A stretch of DNA of 27,374 bases from Coemansia sp. RSA 922 (taxonomy: Eukaryota > Kickxellomycota > Kickxellomycetes > Kickxellales > Kickxellaceae), in the NCBI GenBank assembly GCA_027577415.1, contig JANBQS010000102.1:1-27374 (forward strand). Direction: 5' to 3'. The notes under the pieces were generated by a model. The model did no database searches, was not told where the DNA came from, and saw nothing but the letters and a program-made list of their open reading frames with translations. Below are positions 16,496-25,689 of this stretch, in pieces (within the stretch, counting starts at the first letter, position 1; every line of letters starts with the position of its first letter). The position numbers were made by a program, and so were the translations under genes.

Positions 16496-18304
16496 ATGGC
16501 TGTGTTCCTTAGCCACCTGGCGCTCATCTTTGTCTTGCTCGTATCACACACGGCCAGCGGCATCCCTCAGCAAACCAGACCCCAGAGCAATAATCACTAT
16601 GCGGAGCGCGCTGCGACTGGCGACTGGCCGGCTATCACCACGTACCGTGGCGCAGTCTTGATCAAGGATGGCCGCCAAACGTCATGCGAGTTTGCCTTGA
16701 TTGACCAAAGGTCAGCGTTTATCGCCGCCAGCTGCTTGAATCTAAAGCCCGGTACCATTGACGTTGATGAGGGCACACACCACGAGATATTCTTTGACGA
16801 CGCAAAGGACCTAAAGGCGACAAAATCATCGATTCCTGCTGCCGACATCCATGTTCACCCTAACTTTGACCCTGCCACATACGCCAACAACATCGCCGTA
16901 GTGATATTCACGATGGATCAGAAGCGAAGCTGGACTAACGCCGTTTCGGTCAACCGCGACGAGTGGAGCAATGCTCTGTTTGTACGCCGATACTTGGATG
17001 ACGTAAAGGCAATGAAATGGCGCTCTCCGATGATTAATTCGGGCGCGTGGGGAGGCTTTACTGGCTGCACTACGGCGTCGGGCATTTACTCGTCCAACCA
17101 ACGCGACTTTGTGTGCAGTATCGACTCGTCACCTATTATTACAGTCGGCAATTGTAGGCTACCATTCAGCTCGGTGTATGGCGTCGTGCCGTCCAATATG
17201 GCGATTGCAGCGCTCCACAGCCATACGGTCGTCGAGGGTAAAGCCATGTGCGGGGCTAAGCAGACATTCCACTACTATACAATTCTGGCGGGCTACGTTG
17301 GCTTTGCGCAAAAGGTTGTCGGCTACGATATTGTGTACTTTACGACCTCTGGCGACTTTTCGTCCAACATTGACGCCAATTACAAAATGCAGCCGCCGGC
17401 GTTTGGCATTCCAAAGGGCTTGCGCTTATTTGGAGGCGACGTCTTTATGCCTGGCCCAGGCGTCCCTGGCACAGACGAGGTTACTCCGCCTGCTCCTCCG
17501 CCACCGCCGCCTGCTCCCTTGCCGACTCCCGCTGGGCCTAGCGTAGCACCGAGCGCGGCGCCAGAGGCTCCCGCGCCAGGTGTCCCTTCGCCAGAAGCCC
17601 CTGCACCAGGCGTTCCTTCTCCAAATGCCCCTGCGCCAGATGGCCCCTCGCCAGGTGCTCCTGCGCCAAATGCTCCTGCCGCCAGCACAACCAAAACTCG
17701 AACGCGTCGACCATCACCAACAAACGCAGGCGCCGGAAATCATCCCCAAGAAGTGGCAACCGACGACTTGGGACCTGTAGAGGTGGAAGAAGAGCCAGAG
17801 ATCAATGACGCTAATCCGGCAGCAAATCCTTCACGGCCGCCCTCTACGGCCTCGCGAACACTATCAAATGGGAGCGTGGTGCCAGTTGGCGGCAGCGGCA
17901 ACGCTGGGATGTTGAGTGGTGGAACTGGCCAGGGCGGCGCGATGCTTGGCAACAACCGGGACTCACGAGTAAATGACGGTGATAACGACGCCGCTAACAA
18001 TGACTCCTCGGATGACGACAATAGTGGCGGGCTTGCTGGTGGGCAGATTGTAGCTCTTGCCATATTTATTCCGATTGCGTTCATTGGGATGCTGGTTGGC
18101 GCTTACTATGGAATGCGGTGGTACCGCAAGCGGCGATTGGAAAGAAATTGGAACGCCAGCGAAGTGCAACAAATAGTCGACACCCAAATGACAGAGAACG
18201 AGCTTGGACTCGGTTCCAATCCAGCCAATTTCCAGCTGCCGTCGTACCGGGACTATGGTGGCACAATGCTGATCGCAACAAGTTCATCGACCACATCACT
18301 TTGA
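16496..18304 (+). CDS. Membrane-anchored trypsin-fold pseudoprotease, copy 3
   Basis: 602 residues from the ATG at 16496. Signal peptide about 1-22 (FLSHLALIFVLLVSHTASG). The most diverged ectodomain of the three but with the same marks: GAVLIKDG...SCEFALI, FIAASCLN (His to Ser), YANNIAVVIF (Asp to Asn), CRLPFSSVYGV in place of CxGDSGGP, and ALHSHTVV. Two cysteine pairs match trypsin disulphides. The stalk has a proline run and then a Pro-Ala repeat of the type (E/N/D)APAPxxPSP (coding 17561-17680), a basic TRTRRPSP patch, an acidic and Ser/Gly-rich region, a transmembrane helix (about 516-540) and a YRKRRLERNW stop-transfer with a tail of about 60 residues. No PQ or GGNGT repeat. Same inferred topology as its neighbours; ends at TGA. 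Confidence 0.84.
   Translation: MAVFLSHLALIFVLLVSHTASGIPQQTRPQSNNHYAERAATGDWPAITTYRGAVLIKDGRQTSCEFALIDQRSAFIAASCLNLKPGTIDVDEGTHHEIFFDDAKDLKATKSSIPAADIHVHPNFDPATYANNIAVVIFTMDQKRSWTNAVSVNRDEWSNALFVRRYLDDVKAMKWRSPMINSGAWGGFTGCTTASGIYSSNQRDFVCSIDSSPIITVGNCRLPFSSVYGVVPSNMAIAALHSHTVVEGKAMCGAKQTFHYYTILAGYVGFAQKVVGYDIVYFTTSGDFSSNIDANYKMQPPAFGIPKGLRLFGGDVFMPGPGVPGTDEVTPPAPPPPPPAPLPTPAGPSVAPSAAPEAPAPGVPSPEAPAPGVPSPNAPAPDGPSPGAPAPNAPAASTTKTRTRRPSPTNAGAGNHPQEVATDDLGPVEVEEEPEINDANPAANPSRPPSTASRTLSNGSVVPVGGSGNAGMLSGGTGQGGAMLGNNRDSRVNDGDNDAANNDSSDDDNSGGLAGGQIVALAIFIPIAFIGMLVGAYYGMRWYRKRRLERNWNASEVQQIVDTQMTENELGLGSNPANFQLPSYRDYGGTMLIATSSSTTSL
17561..17680 (+). repeat. Pro-Ala repeat in the copy 3 stalk
   Basis: Imperfect units reading (E/G/N/D)APAPGVPSP, about ten residues each, repeated roughly four times. 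Replaces the PQ rod of copy 2 at the same point in the protein. Confidence 0.75.
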
Positions 18305-18613
18305 CAATTAGACCTATTACAATATACATGCGCTAACTTTTTCGAATAGTCGTTGTGGATGATAATTGTGGCAAAGACAAAAAAAGCACTTGACTGTGCG
18401 CACATTCGAGGAGACAATCGAGGACACCTTCTGATATCTTTCCTTTAGCTTACAATGCACACATCACTTTTTATTCACACGCGGATGATGATAATCGTTC
18501 TGGAATGCCAAAGGTGATTTCCATACCCCGCCGCCACACCATGTCTTTTCTCTTTTTGTTTTTTTGCGACAATCTTTTTCATACTTTTATTTTTTGTAAC
18601 ACTCTTATATTTG
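18305..18613 (+). promoter_or_regulatory. Spacer upstream of the zinc-knuckle gene
   Basis: No gene. Contains a near-direct repeat (ATTCGAGGAGAC then AATCGAGGACAC) at about 18403-18427 and a T-rich leader from 18540 to the ATG. Confidence 0.3.
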
Positions 18614-19216
18614 ATGGTTCAGCTAACTCGCTATTTGACAGCTCGTGGATACTATCGGCCTCGCTCGAAGGGTGGCGAGCAAAACCAGCCCGCCAACTTC
18701 TTGGACCTCACTGATGACCATGGCAATAGCTACGAGGCTGAGATACATGGCGGCGGCAACTCATCTGGATACCGCCAGCGATACAGCCTGTGTCTGCCCA
18801 GCGCCCGCAGCACTCTCTCGAGCAGCATGCGGCCAAGATCTAGAAGGTCCAAAGAGCCGGGCGAAGCTGGTATCAGCTCACCGCCGCCACAACGACAGCA
18901 GGAGCAACAGCAACCGCGGAGGCAGCGGCAGAGTCGAGGCATATCGTGGGCTGACGTACAGGACTGGACTACAGAGACGGGGGTTGACCTAGGCATTTCT
19001 AGCAGTACTTTTCCTCCTGGCGACGAGCAAGAAATAGGGCACTGTCGGCACTGCAACATGCGAGTGAGTCCAGCGGCGACTCGGGCTTGGCATGAGCGCA
19101 TGTGCAAACTCAACTCGGGACATGCGCCATCTCTTTGCGAGCTGTGCTATCGGCCGTTCACGTCTCTGGCGCACGCCCGAAATCACTACTTGTACGGATG
19201 CACGCCGGTTGTGTGA
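18614..19216 (+). CDS. Small protein with two C2HC zinc knuckles
   Basis: 200 residues from the ATG at 18614; the frame also has a TTG immediately before it. Residues 1-140 are basic, Gln/Arg/Ser-rich and probably disordered. The C-terminal 57 residues hold two zinc-binding patterns: Cys144-x2-Cys147-x12-His160-x3-Cys164 and Cys175-x2-Cys178-x12-His191-x4-Cys196. Both are C2HC variants of the classical C2H2 finger with matched 12-residue loops, so they probably form a tandem pair that binds nucleic acid or protein. I know no named family with this layout. The 3' end converges on the glucanase gene with 42 bp between stops. Low-complexity N-terminus and good zinc ligand spacing support a real gene, but nothing shows its target. 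Confidence 0.65.
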   Translation: MVQLTRYLTARGYYRPRSKGGEQNQPANFLDLTDDHGNSYEAEIHGGGNSSGYRQRYSLCLPSARSTLSSSMRPRSRRSKEPGEAGISSPPPQRQQEQQQPRRQRQSRGISWADVQDWTTETGVDLGISSSTFPPGDEQEIGHCRHCNMRVSPAATRAWHERMCKLNSGHAPSLCELCYRPFTSLAHARNHYLYGCTPVV

Positions 19217-19258
19217 GTTAGCACTTGTATAATATTTGTTAAATACACAGTTCAATTG

Positions 19259-21835
19259 CTAGCCTACTAGCTGCTGGCCAGACGTGGCAATCCAGTGCAG
19301 TGCATTGGTCAACGTATTGCCATCATCAGGCGTGCATGTGCCGACATTGGCAAGCGCCGTGTTGCGGTCAACAACGGAAAGAGCCGTGTAGAGGAACTGT
19401 GCCCAGCCGTTCTTGTTGGCGCTCTCTGCCGCGGGCTTCATGCCGCCTGAGCAAGATGTCCCGTCGGGGCACCAGGCCTCCTTGACCCAGTCGGCAGCCA
19501 GCAGTAGGCGTGTGGCAGGCGTGAAGGGAATCATTTGGATGCCATAGATGAACTCGGGGTTGGCGCCAAAGAACGTCGCGTAGTCGGCCTTGCTCGCCCA
19601 CAAAATGCCCACTGCGTTGTGAGTGAAAGGCGCAATGAACTGAGCCTTGGCCTGGGCCTGCGTCGGGTGCCAGTAGCGGCGGCCCGAGGTGGCCTCCATG
19701 TTGAGCACAATCTCGTAAAAGTCAGCCGTGTCTTGAAGCCCCAAGGCCAGGGCATAGAGGTAGGCGCTGTAGTATGCGTTAATGGCCTCGCCAGTTGACT
19801 CTTGGTTGCGGCCGTCAGCAAACGTAAACAGACCGGCAGCCCACGAGTGGCCATCATACGGATCAAAGTGCCTCATGAACGGGAACTGCGAGTCGGCATA
19901 GCTGGGATTGGCGTAGTCACGCAGTAGTTGGCTCAGCGGCTCGCGCAGCGGCGCAAAGGCGTTGATGTCGTACTTGGCCAACACTGCTCCGGCGTACAAA
20001 TGGTATCCATAATGGAAGTGGTGGTCGTTGTACCTGCCCTGCCCAAAATCAGCACTTGGATCCGCCAGCCCCGCCGTCGACACCACGCCGCCCCACGTCG
20101 TATCGTACACGAGCGGGTCGCTGTTGGTGCGTGTCACTAGCCAGGGCTTCATATACCCAAGCAGCTTGTCCCTGAGAGTAGCTGCCGATGTCGTGTCGCC
20201 GAGCTCTTGGGCGATCTGGTACAGCCGCGCAATCTTGGCGATGCCCTTGCCAAAGAAATACGGGTCCGGAGCAGTGACGTTGGTATTGGTTGCAATGTCG
20301 ACATACAATTGCCTCTGGATCGACTCTTTCTCTGAGGCGCTCATAGCGTGCTGGCCTTCAAACGACTGTGTTCCGTCGAGCGGCTGGCTGTAAGTAATGA
20401 TATTGCCCGCCACCGCCGTCAGAGGACCCTTGGCACTGCGATAGCCTGAGAGTCCCGGGCTGAGGATACTCGAGTTGGTCAGCAAGTCGACGTGGTGAGG
20501 CAGCATAAACGTCAGCAGCTGCATTGACGTCGGCACGCTGCGGGTCGAGTAAATCATAGAGGTGTCGCCGCCGCCGTCCGTGTTGGTCTTGTAAAAGTAC
20601 ACAATGTCGGCCGAGCGCCCCACCCCTTGCTTGTTCAGGATCTTGGCGTATGTCACAGACCCCTCGGTCGGGTATGTGCCGGCGTATGCTTGAAGTACGT
20701 TGACATTGCTGCTGGGGTTGTCGCCCAAGTGCGCCATTTGCAAAATACCCGTGAACGACGTAGTGCTCGTAGCTGGCGTAAGCTGACTGCTGCCCGTTTG
20801 CTTCCACTGGATTGTGGGCTTGGTGACCAGCAGCCATTGCGAGCCGTCGTTGAGCGTTACTTGAGTTAGCGACGGGTGTTCAACTATCTCCTTGGCCAGC
20901 CTGGTGGCATTGCCCGCGGTGTTTGCGCCGTAAGAGCTGACAGTCAGTCCGAGCTGCTCGACTTTGAGAATGGCGTGGATGGTCGACAGTACTGGCGCCA
21001 TGTTAGTCATCTCGTATGTGATAAACGGCAGACCCTTGTAAAACCTGGCGGCCATCTTGGTATTGCTGTTGCTGCCGCTCCACTCGACTTGCACTCCAAG
21101 CGCATCGTAGGCTGTAACCAGACGCTGAGTCAAGGCGCCAGTAGAGTCACCAATCTGCCAGTCAGAAACCATATTGCTAGTCATTGCCGTGGCCGAAGCT
21201 TGGAACTTTGGGAATCCGACAGTCGACGTGTTGGCCAAACATTTGACGACATACGGGTACGGGTGGATAGGGTCGATGCCTTGCTCGATGACCAAGTTCA
21301 GCCACCACTTGTTAGTAGGCAGCGGAGTCTTGATGGCGCTCGTATCGAACAGCTTGCCATTGGGCTTGTACGGGCTAGCAGTCGAGGAGAAGGCCAGTCC
21401 TGCGTTGCTATTCAGCGGGCTCTGCTTGTTTGGGTCGAGTGCAGAGACTACGCCCTTCAATACGGGCGCCGTGTACTGGTATCCAGGGGCGACTGCCGAC
21501 CGTATCGACCCCTTTTTCGGCATATTGTCCTGGTGTGTGAAATCGGCGTGTCCCTCTTCCTCGACAATGACAGGGCGGTCCTTGGGCGCAGGAACGTGCA
21601 CTCCGCTGGGCGGCTGTGGATGCCGACCCAAGTGGCGATTGTAGTCGGTTGGCACTCCGGCAGGCGGCAGCGTCACTTCAGGCGTTGCTACCCACAGAGC
21701 TTTGCCCAGGGAGCTGTCGTTGGGCGTGTCGGCCATTATGGCGGCTGAAGATCCGTATGCACTGCCTGCACGCAGAAGCACGCCCACCACCGTCATCGTG
21801 GCGGCTAAACGCGCCACTAACAGTCGATTATGCAT
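19259..21835 (-). CDS. GH81 endo-1,3-beta-glucanase, secreted
   Basis: 858 residues with a signal peptide (about 1-27). The GH81 start motif PLPTNKWWLNL (171-181) is followed by the beta-sandwich part and the alpha/alpha part. The catalytic region shows YNDHHFHYGYHLY (Asp604) and DGRNQESTGEAINAYY (Glu679 and Glu683, i and i+4), matching the Asp...Glu-x3-Glu arrangement of GH81 enzymes, with a spacing of about 75 residues as in the family. GH81 enzymes cut internal beta-1,3-glucan by inversion; fungal members (Eng1/Eng2, Acf2 types) act in septum removal, spore release or glucan breakdown. A signal peptide favours a secreted Eng1-like role. The end is a TAG stop with no C-terminal GPI or membrane segment. 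Complete in one exon. Confidence 0.93.
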   Translation of the reverse strand: MHNRLLVARLAATMTVVGVLLRAGSAYGSSAAIMADTPNDSSLGKALWVATPEVTLPPAGVPTDYNRHLGRHPQPPSGVHVPAPKDRPVIVEEEGHADFTHQDNMPKKGSIRSAVAPGYQYTAPVLKGVVSALDPNKQSPLNSNAGLAFSSTASPYKPNGKLFDTSAIKTPLPTNKWWLNLVIEQGIDPIHPYPYVVKCLANTSTVGFPKFQASATAMTSNMVSDWQIGDSTGALTQRLVTAYDALGVQVEWSGSNSNTKMAARFYKGLPFITYEMTNMAPVLSTIHAILKVEQLGLTVSSYGANTAGNATRLAKEIVEHPSLTQVTLNDGSQWLLVTKPTIQWKQTGSSQLTPATSTTSFTGILQMAHLGDNPSSNVNVLQAYAGTYPTEGSVTYAKILNKQGVGRSADIVYFYKTNTDGGGDTSMIYSTRSVPTSMQLLTFMLPHHVDLLTNSSILSPGLSGYRSAKGPLTAVAGNIITYSQPLDGTQSFEGQHAMSASEKESIQRQLYVDIATNTNVTAPDPYFFGKGIAKIARLYQIAQELGDTTSAATLRDKLLGYMKPWLVTRTNSDPLVYDTTWGGVVSTAGLADPSADFGQGRYNDHHFHYGYHLYAGAVLAKYDINAFAPLREPLSQLLRDYANPSYADSQFPFMRHFDPYDGHSWAAGLFTFADGRNQESTGEAINAYYSAYLYALALGLQDTADFYEIVLNMEATSGRRYWHPTQAQAKAQFIAPFTHNAVGILWASKADYATFFGANPEFIYGIQMIPFTPATRLLLAADWVKEAWCPDGTSCSGGMKPAAESANKNGWAQFLYTALSVVDRNTALANVGTCTPDDGNTLTNALHWIATSGQQLVG

Positions 21836-22153
21836 GGCGTGCGATTCAGTCGATGTATCTTGTTGAAATGTACTTGATGTGGTTAGAATATAATGTACCT
21901 AAATGTTATTTAGCACAATAGTGGTAGATTAGTCGGTTGTTTTTTTTTAGAGCTCCCAAATTGCATTTGGTATTTAAGCAATTTTTTTTGTTCTCCAAGA
22001 TACAGCTTGCATGGGTGGGAGGAAGGGATAGACATTAGGCGGCTTGCACACACACACGCATAGAGGATTGGCCAGTCAACGTAGCCACATATGACCATAA
22101 ATTAAAATTTTCTTGGGTTGAGGTTGATACTTTAACGCAAGCAGCAGACGTGG

Positions 22154-22175
22154 CACACACACACACACACACACA
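22154..22175 (+). repeat. (CA)11 microsatellite
   Basis: Eleven uninterrupted CA units in the non-coding spacer upstream of the glucanase. Confidence 0.9.
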
Positions 22176-22290
22176 AATATGTATAGAGCTTGTTTGACGC
22201 CACCCCCAGCTGTACATATCGTATGCCTCACATACTACAAAATGTCTCGCAATATAGACCTCGTCTGACTGACTAAACAAGTTGAAAAAT

Positions 22291-22309
22291 ATTTTTGCAC
22301 TGCAAAAAT
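22291..22309. repeat. Palindrome ATTTTTGCA-C-TGCAAAAAT
   Basis: Perfect 9-bp arms with a 1-bp centre, overlapping a 12-bp palindrome AAAAATATTTTT (22285-22296). About 460 bp upstream of the glucanase start. Could be a protein-binding site or a cruciform-prone sequence. Confidence 0.45.
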
Positions 22310-22934
22310 TGCTATCAGCCGGGCCAAGTGTGACGTGTATTAACAATTCAACCGGTCGGAGCTGCATCTTTCATTTTTTGTTGATCAGGCAACGCTAGTC
22401 CAATATAGTGTGGCTACGACAAATAAAATAAATGAGGATAGGCGGAATAGGCCACTGGACCAGGGACATATGACTTGCGCATTTGACCATTTTCAAAACG
22501 ATGTGTTGGCAAAAAAGTATCATGACCAACATAGCATGCTGATGATGCGCACGAGACATTAGACACACACAACAGTGACTCAAAATGGGGAATATAGAAC
22601 TGGATCATATGGAATAGACACGAGGCATATATGCGATAGCTTACCGTTAAAGTTGCTATGGCTGTCGGCAGTCTAAAGAATTTGGTGAGCGAGGTCGCGG
22701 CTGATGATCCTTTTAAAGTCGATGTGGTGAAATCGGTCGATAGTGTGCAATGAGATAAAGAAATAAAAAGAGAGAGAAAACTGTATGTTGCTCCTAGACT
22801 AGTGCAAGCAAAAAGAGCGCGGCGTTGATATGCGAGTCTACGTAACCGGGCGTTATTAAAAATCAATTGAGAATATGCACAGAGATGAAGGTGAATAGAA
22901 ACGAGTGAAAAAGTCAATAAACAAAGTGGCATAC

Positions 22935-22981
22935 CAAGTGCTTGATTATATTGGCATCCAGGCAGTCAAATAGTTGCGTGG
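22935..22981 (-). other. Candidate 47-nt internal exon
   Basis: On the minus strand a T-rich tract ending GTTTAG is followed by 47 bases and then GTATGC. Read with two bases left over from a preceding codon, the exon encodes TQLFDCLDANIIKHL, an ordinary helical peptide. Flanking exons could not be identified with confidence, so the gene, if real, is unknown. Confidence 0.22.
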
Positions 22982-23868
22982 CTAAACAGATAACAACGTA
23001 ATGAGAAAAATAAGAAAAAGGGGGGAAGGAGGATACAGGGGGTCATGACGTGGGAGATAAAGGAGAAAGTGGTGGTGGTGGTAAAGTCGGTAAAAAAGAC
23101 AAGTATTAAGGACGTAGCGAGTGAACAGAAGCAGAGGGTGTGTGAGAGCGATGGTGAAAAATAGCATGGTTGTTTAAGAAAAGCCTGTGTTGCTACTGCG
23201 ATTCAAAGTGGGGACGAGTGAGCCGACAAAACTAAGCAGTGATGTGTGGCAGTCACCATTTTTCCCAAATTGTAAACAGCTGGCGAGTAGCGTGGGATAA
23301 ACAGAGGCTTAAGAGTAATAGAGAAGACAATGAAAACATATGTGGCTATAATTGTTTACGTACTTTTTTTCAGAGTGGCGGTCTGGACCGTTTGAGCTAA
23401 AATACAATGCAAGACGAAAAAAATGGTGATACCAGATTACAGACACTAAACAATTTATATACAAGAAAAAAAATGGAGAAGCGCGAGATATAAATACTAA
23501 ACAGAATTGTCAACAGAGTAGAGAACAGGTGAAATATGAAGAGCTGCTAGGAAAACTATTAAAAGTAGCCATTGCTTTTGTTTTTTTTTCTTTTGCTGGC
23601 CCAAGACACTTTTTCTCCTTTGAACCAAAGACTGGCAAACCTGTTTAAAAGAGCGCGTGTGCTCGTACTTTATCTTTCAAGCACCCACCAAGGCATAAAG
23701 CTGCTTTCTTTATAAGCATGTATAAAGTCATGTTTCTCTCTCTAAAAAGACCAAAAATAGAAAAAAGAAATAGAGACGCATGGCAGTAAAGGGAAAATTT
23801 GTGTTCATTTTAAGAGGGTCGCTATTATTTATATGCACACAAAAGGCCGAATAGTGAATTATATCTGG

Positions 23869-25221
23869 TCAAGGGCGAGGTCGGTCTGGTTGCTTTCCAG
23901 CGGAATCAGCGGGATGTCGAGGGACCGCATCTTTAGAGTAGACGGCGATGTCGGCTGTGCCGACCAAAGACGATATGGCGATGCGCGATAAAGCAGAGGA
24001 AGCTGAATCAGGCTGGCCAGATGGCGAGATAGCAATCGATTGAGACCGCGGCAGCGACGACGTAGTTATCAGCTGGGAGAGGGGCATTGATGGACAATAA
24101 GCATTACTGCCAAAGCTGCTGCTGTGCTGATACCGACCAGGATCACTACTCAGTACCGATGGCATCGATAGCGGCTCCGATTTTGAGTGTGAAAACTCCA
24201 ACGATTGGTGTGGAGTTAATGTCGGCGGCAGTGTTGGTCGCAGTGGAGGGTTGCACTGCGTAAAGGTGCTCACTACTCGCATGAGCTCCTGCTTCATACC
24301 TCGCATATGGAGGGCGCACTGGTGCAAGCGCGCCAGCTCACCCTTTAAGGAGCAGATCAAGGCCAGCATCCGATCAAAGTCAAACTCGGGAGATTGGTCG
24401 GACGGGCCGTGACGACTTAGCACCTTAGCAATGGCCTCACTGGGCCAAGTCGCAGCAACGACACCCTGCGCTATAGCCAGCGTGGATTTGTGAGCAAGTT
24501 GGTCCAATGTCGGCGGGGGCGAGGCTCGCAAACTCTCAAAGTCAGAACCCTGGCGGATGTAGGCGCAATCTGGCATGTCGATAGTGACTGTTTTGTTGCT
24601 GTTGCTGTGGTCGTAGCGCTTTCCTCCAACCTCACATGTGGTAGCGACACGGCACCGAGCACTAGGTTGGGCGGCAATATTGTCACGATAATGATTCCCA
24701 GGAATCTCGCCTGCCATAGGGTGGCGGCGAGGGGAGGACGCAGCAGCGGAATTACTGCGCGCAAGTGGGGCGTCACCAATGTCGTCGCTCTGACGATTAC
24801 TGCTCCAAGCAGCATTGTGATGCGGCAGTGGTTGGCGATGAAGCGCGTCAATTGAAGTTCCCAGCATCTTTATATGGCGCTCCAGGCGCTCAACCTCGTC
24901 GGTAGTGCTGATGATACGCTTGTGCTGGCGCTCGCGGTGGCGCGCCGAGGACATGCGACTTTGGTACCGACGGCGGCTAGTGGGTGACATTCTGGCGAGA
25001 TCTTCAGGCGCAAGGCTGATGCCACCACCGGCGCCATGTTCGTCGGGGAAATCATCGCCGTCCTCGCCCCCGCTAATATTGTTGTCATCGCAACCAGGAT
25101 TTGGCTTTGCGTGCTGCAATGGCCGCTCCGGACTAGAGTCTTGGCGGTGGTTGTGGTTGCGCTGCCGCTTCTGAGGCAGTTGTTGGCCTACGGATGAGGA
25201 CGCATACGCATCATTAAACAT
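23869..25221 (-). CDS. bZIP-like transcription factor with altered basic region
   Basis: 450 residues. The basic region RRRYQSRMSSARHRERQHKR (83-102) is followed by heptad leucines. The bZIP spacing N-x7-R-x9-L is met at Ser88, Arg96 and Thr106, with Leu113, Leu120 and Leu127 at exact sevens. Thus the invariant DNA-contacting Asn is Ser and the first zipper Leu is Thr. The N-terminus is Gln/His/Asp-rich. A second predicted helical region (about 235-325, IAQGVVAATWPSEAIAKVL and FDFDRMLALICSLKGEL) could be a regulatory domain, followed by a Ser/Pro-rich tail. A nuclear regulator is likely; targets are unknown. The ATG at 25221 sits directly after TTCCTTGTAG, a good 3' splice site, so the transcript probably has a noncoding first exon. 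An upstream coding exon would be an alternative. Confidence 0.7.
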   Translation of the reverse strand: MFNDAYASSSVGQQLPQKRQRNHNHRQDSSPERPLQHAKPNPGCDDNNISGGEDGDDFPDEHGAGGGISLAPEDLARMSPTSRRRYQSRMSSARHRERQHKRIISTTDEVERLERHIKMLGTSIDALHRQPLPHHNAAWSSNRQSDDIGDAPLARSNSAAASSPRRHPMAGEIPGNHYRDNIAAQPSARCRVATTCEVGGKRYDHSNSNKTVTIDMPDCAYIRQGSDFESLRASPPPTLDQLAHKSTLAIAQGVVAATWPSEAIAKVLSRHGPSDQSPEFDFDRMLALICSLKGELARLHQCALHMRGMKQELMRVVSTFTQCNPPLRPTLPPTLTPHQSLEFSHSKSEPLSMPSVLSSDPGRYQHSSSFGSNAYCPSMPLSQLITTSSLPRSQSIAISPSGQPDSASSALSRIAISSLVGTADIAVYSKDAVPRHPADSAGKQPDRPRP

Positions 25222-25584
25222 CTACAAGGAAGAAAAAGAAATATGATAACGAGGATAGTTGAGAGAGAGGGAGAGGGAGGAGAGGTGCAAGACACGAATA
25301 ATAAAAAAGCATATATAGAGTCAGTGGAAAGAGTGAGAGACAAGGCGGTAATCAGCCTAGGCGTCTCTTGTGAGATAAAGAAAAGAAAAAAAAAACAAGG
25401 AGAGCAGAGAGAGAGAGAGAGAGAGAGAGAGAACCCAAGGATGTGGCATTTCCCGGTAAAAAAGGACCGGTTCAACTTGCCTCACTATTGAACACAGAAA
25501 CCAACGCCAAAGGAACGACCACTAGACGAGCAGTAAACCTGCCTCCCCCGATTGAAAAAAAAAAATACAGCAACAAGAACTTAC
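25222..25584 (-). other. Probable 5'-UTR intron of the bZIP-like gene
   Basis: On the minus strand a perfect donor GTAAGT (25584-25579) and an acceptor TTCCTTGTAG abutting the ATG bound 363 bases rich in T and CT, including the (AG)n tract. The upstream exon carries no in-frame ATG, so it would be untranslated. The intron is inferred from splice signals only. Confidence 0.45.
25406..25432 (+). repeat. (AG)13 tract
   Basis: Uninterrupted AG repeat on the plus strand, CT on the sense strand of the inferred intron, inside a longer polypurine stretch (about 25370-25435). Confidence 0.9.
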
Positions 25585-25689
25585 CACCCAGTCACAGATC
25601 TGAGGCGAGGGACAACAAGGCTTCCTTTGTCGCCCAGGGAAGGAAGGAGGGAGAGTAGGGAGAGCCTTCTGTTCAGAAATAGTCGCGTG

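Larger units (their letters stand above)
21836..23868. other. Two-kilobase spacer, purine-rich on the plus strand
   Basis: No long coding frame that I accept. It holds the glucanase promoter at its left end, a (CA)11 tract (22154-22175), a 9-bp-arm palindrome (22291-22309) and, from about 22740 to 23560, sequence that is pyrimidine-rich on the minus strand with splice-like signals. A 172-codon minus-strand frame (22414-22932) starts at an ATG made by a splice-donor-like GTATGC and has poor amino-acid character, so it is not called. A spliced or noncoding minus-strand transcript is possible, with one exon candidate listed separately. Confidence 0.35.

Noticed and set aside
12106..18304. Active trypsin-like serine proteases
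   Set aside because: The fold and cysteines match, but His, Asp and Ser of the triad are all replaced in each copy.
20876..21748. 290-codon plus-strand frame
   Set aside because: Antisense to the GH81 gene, which has full family motifs.
22414..22932. 172-codon minus-strand frame
   Set aside because: Its ATG is part of a donor-like GTATGC, the translation is pyrimidine-driven and no domain is seen.
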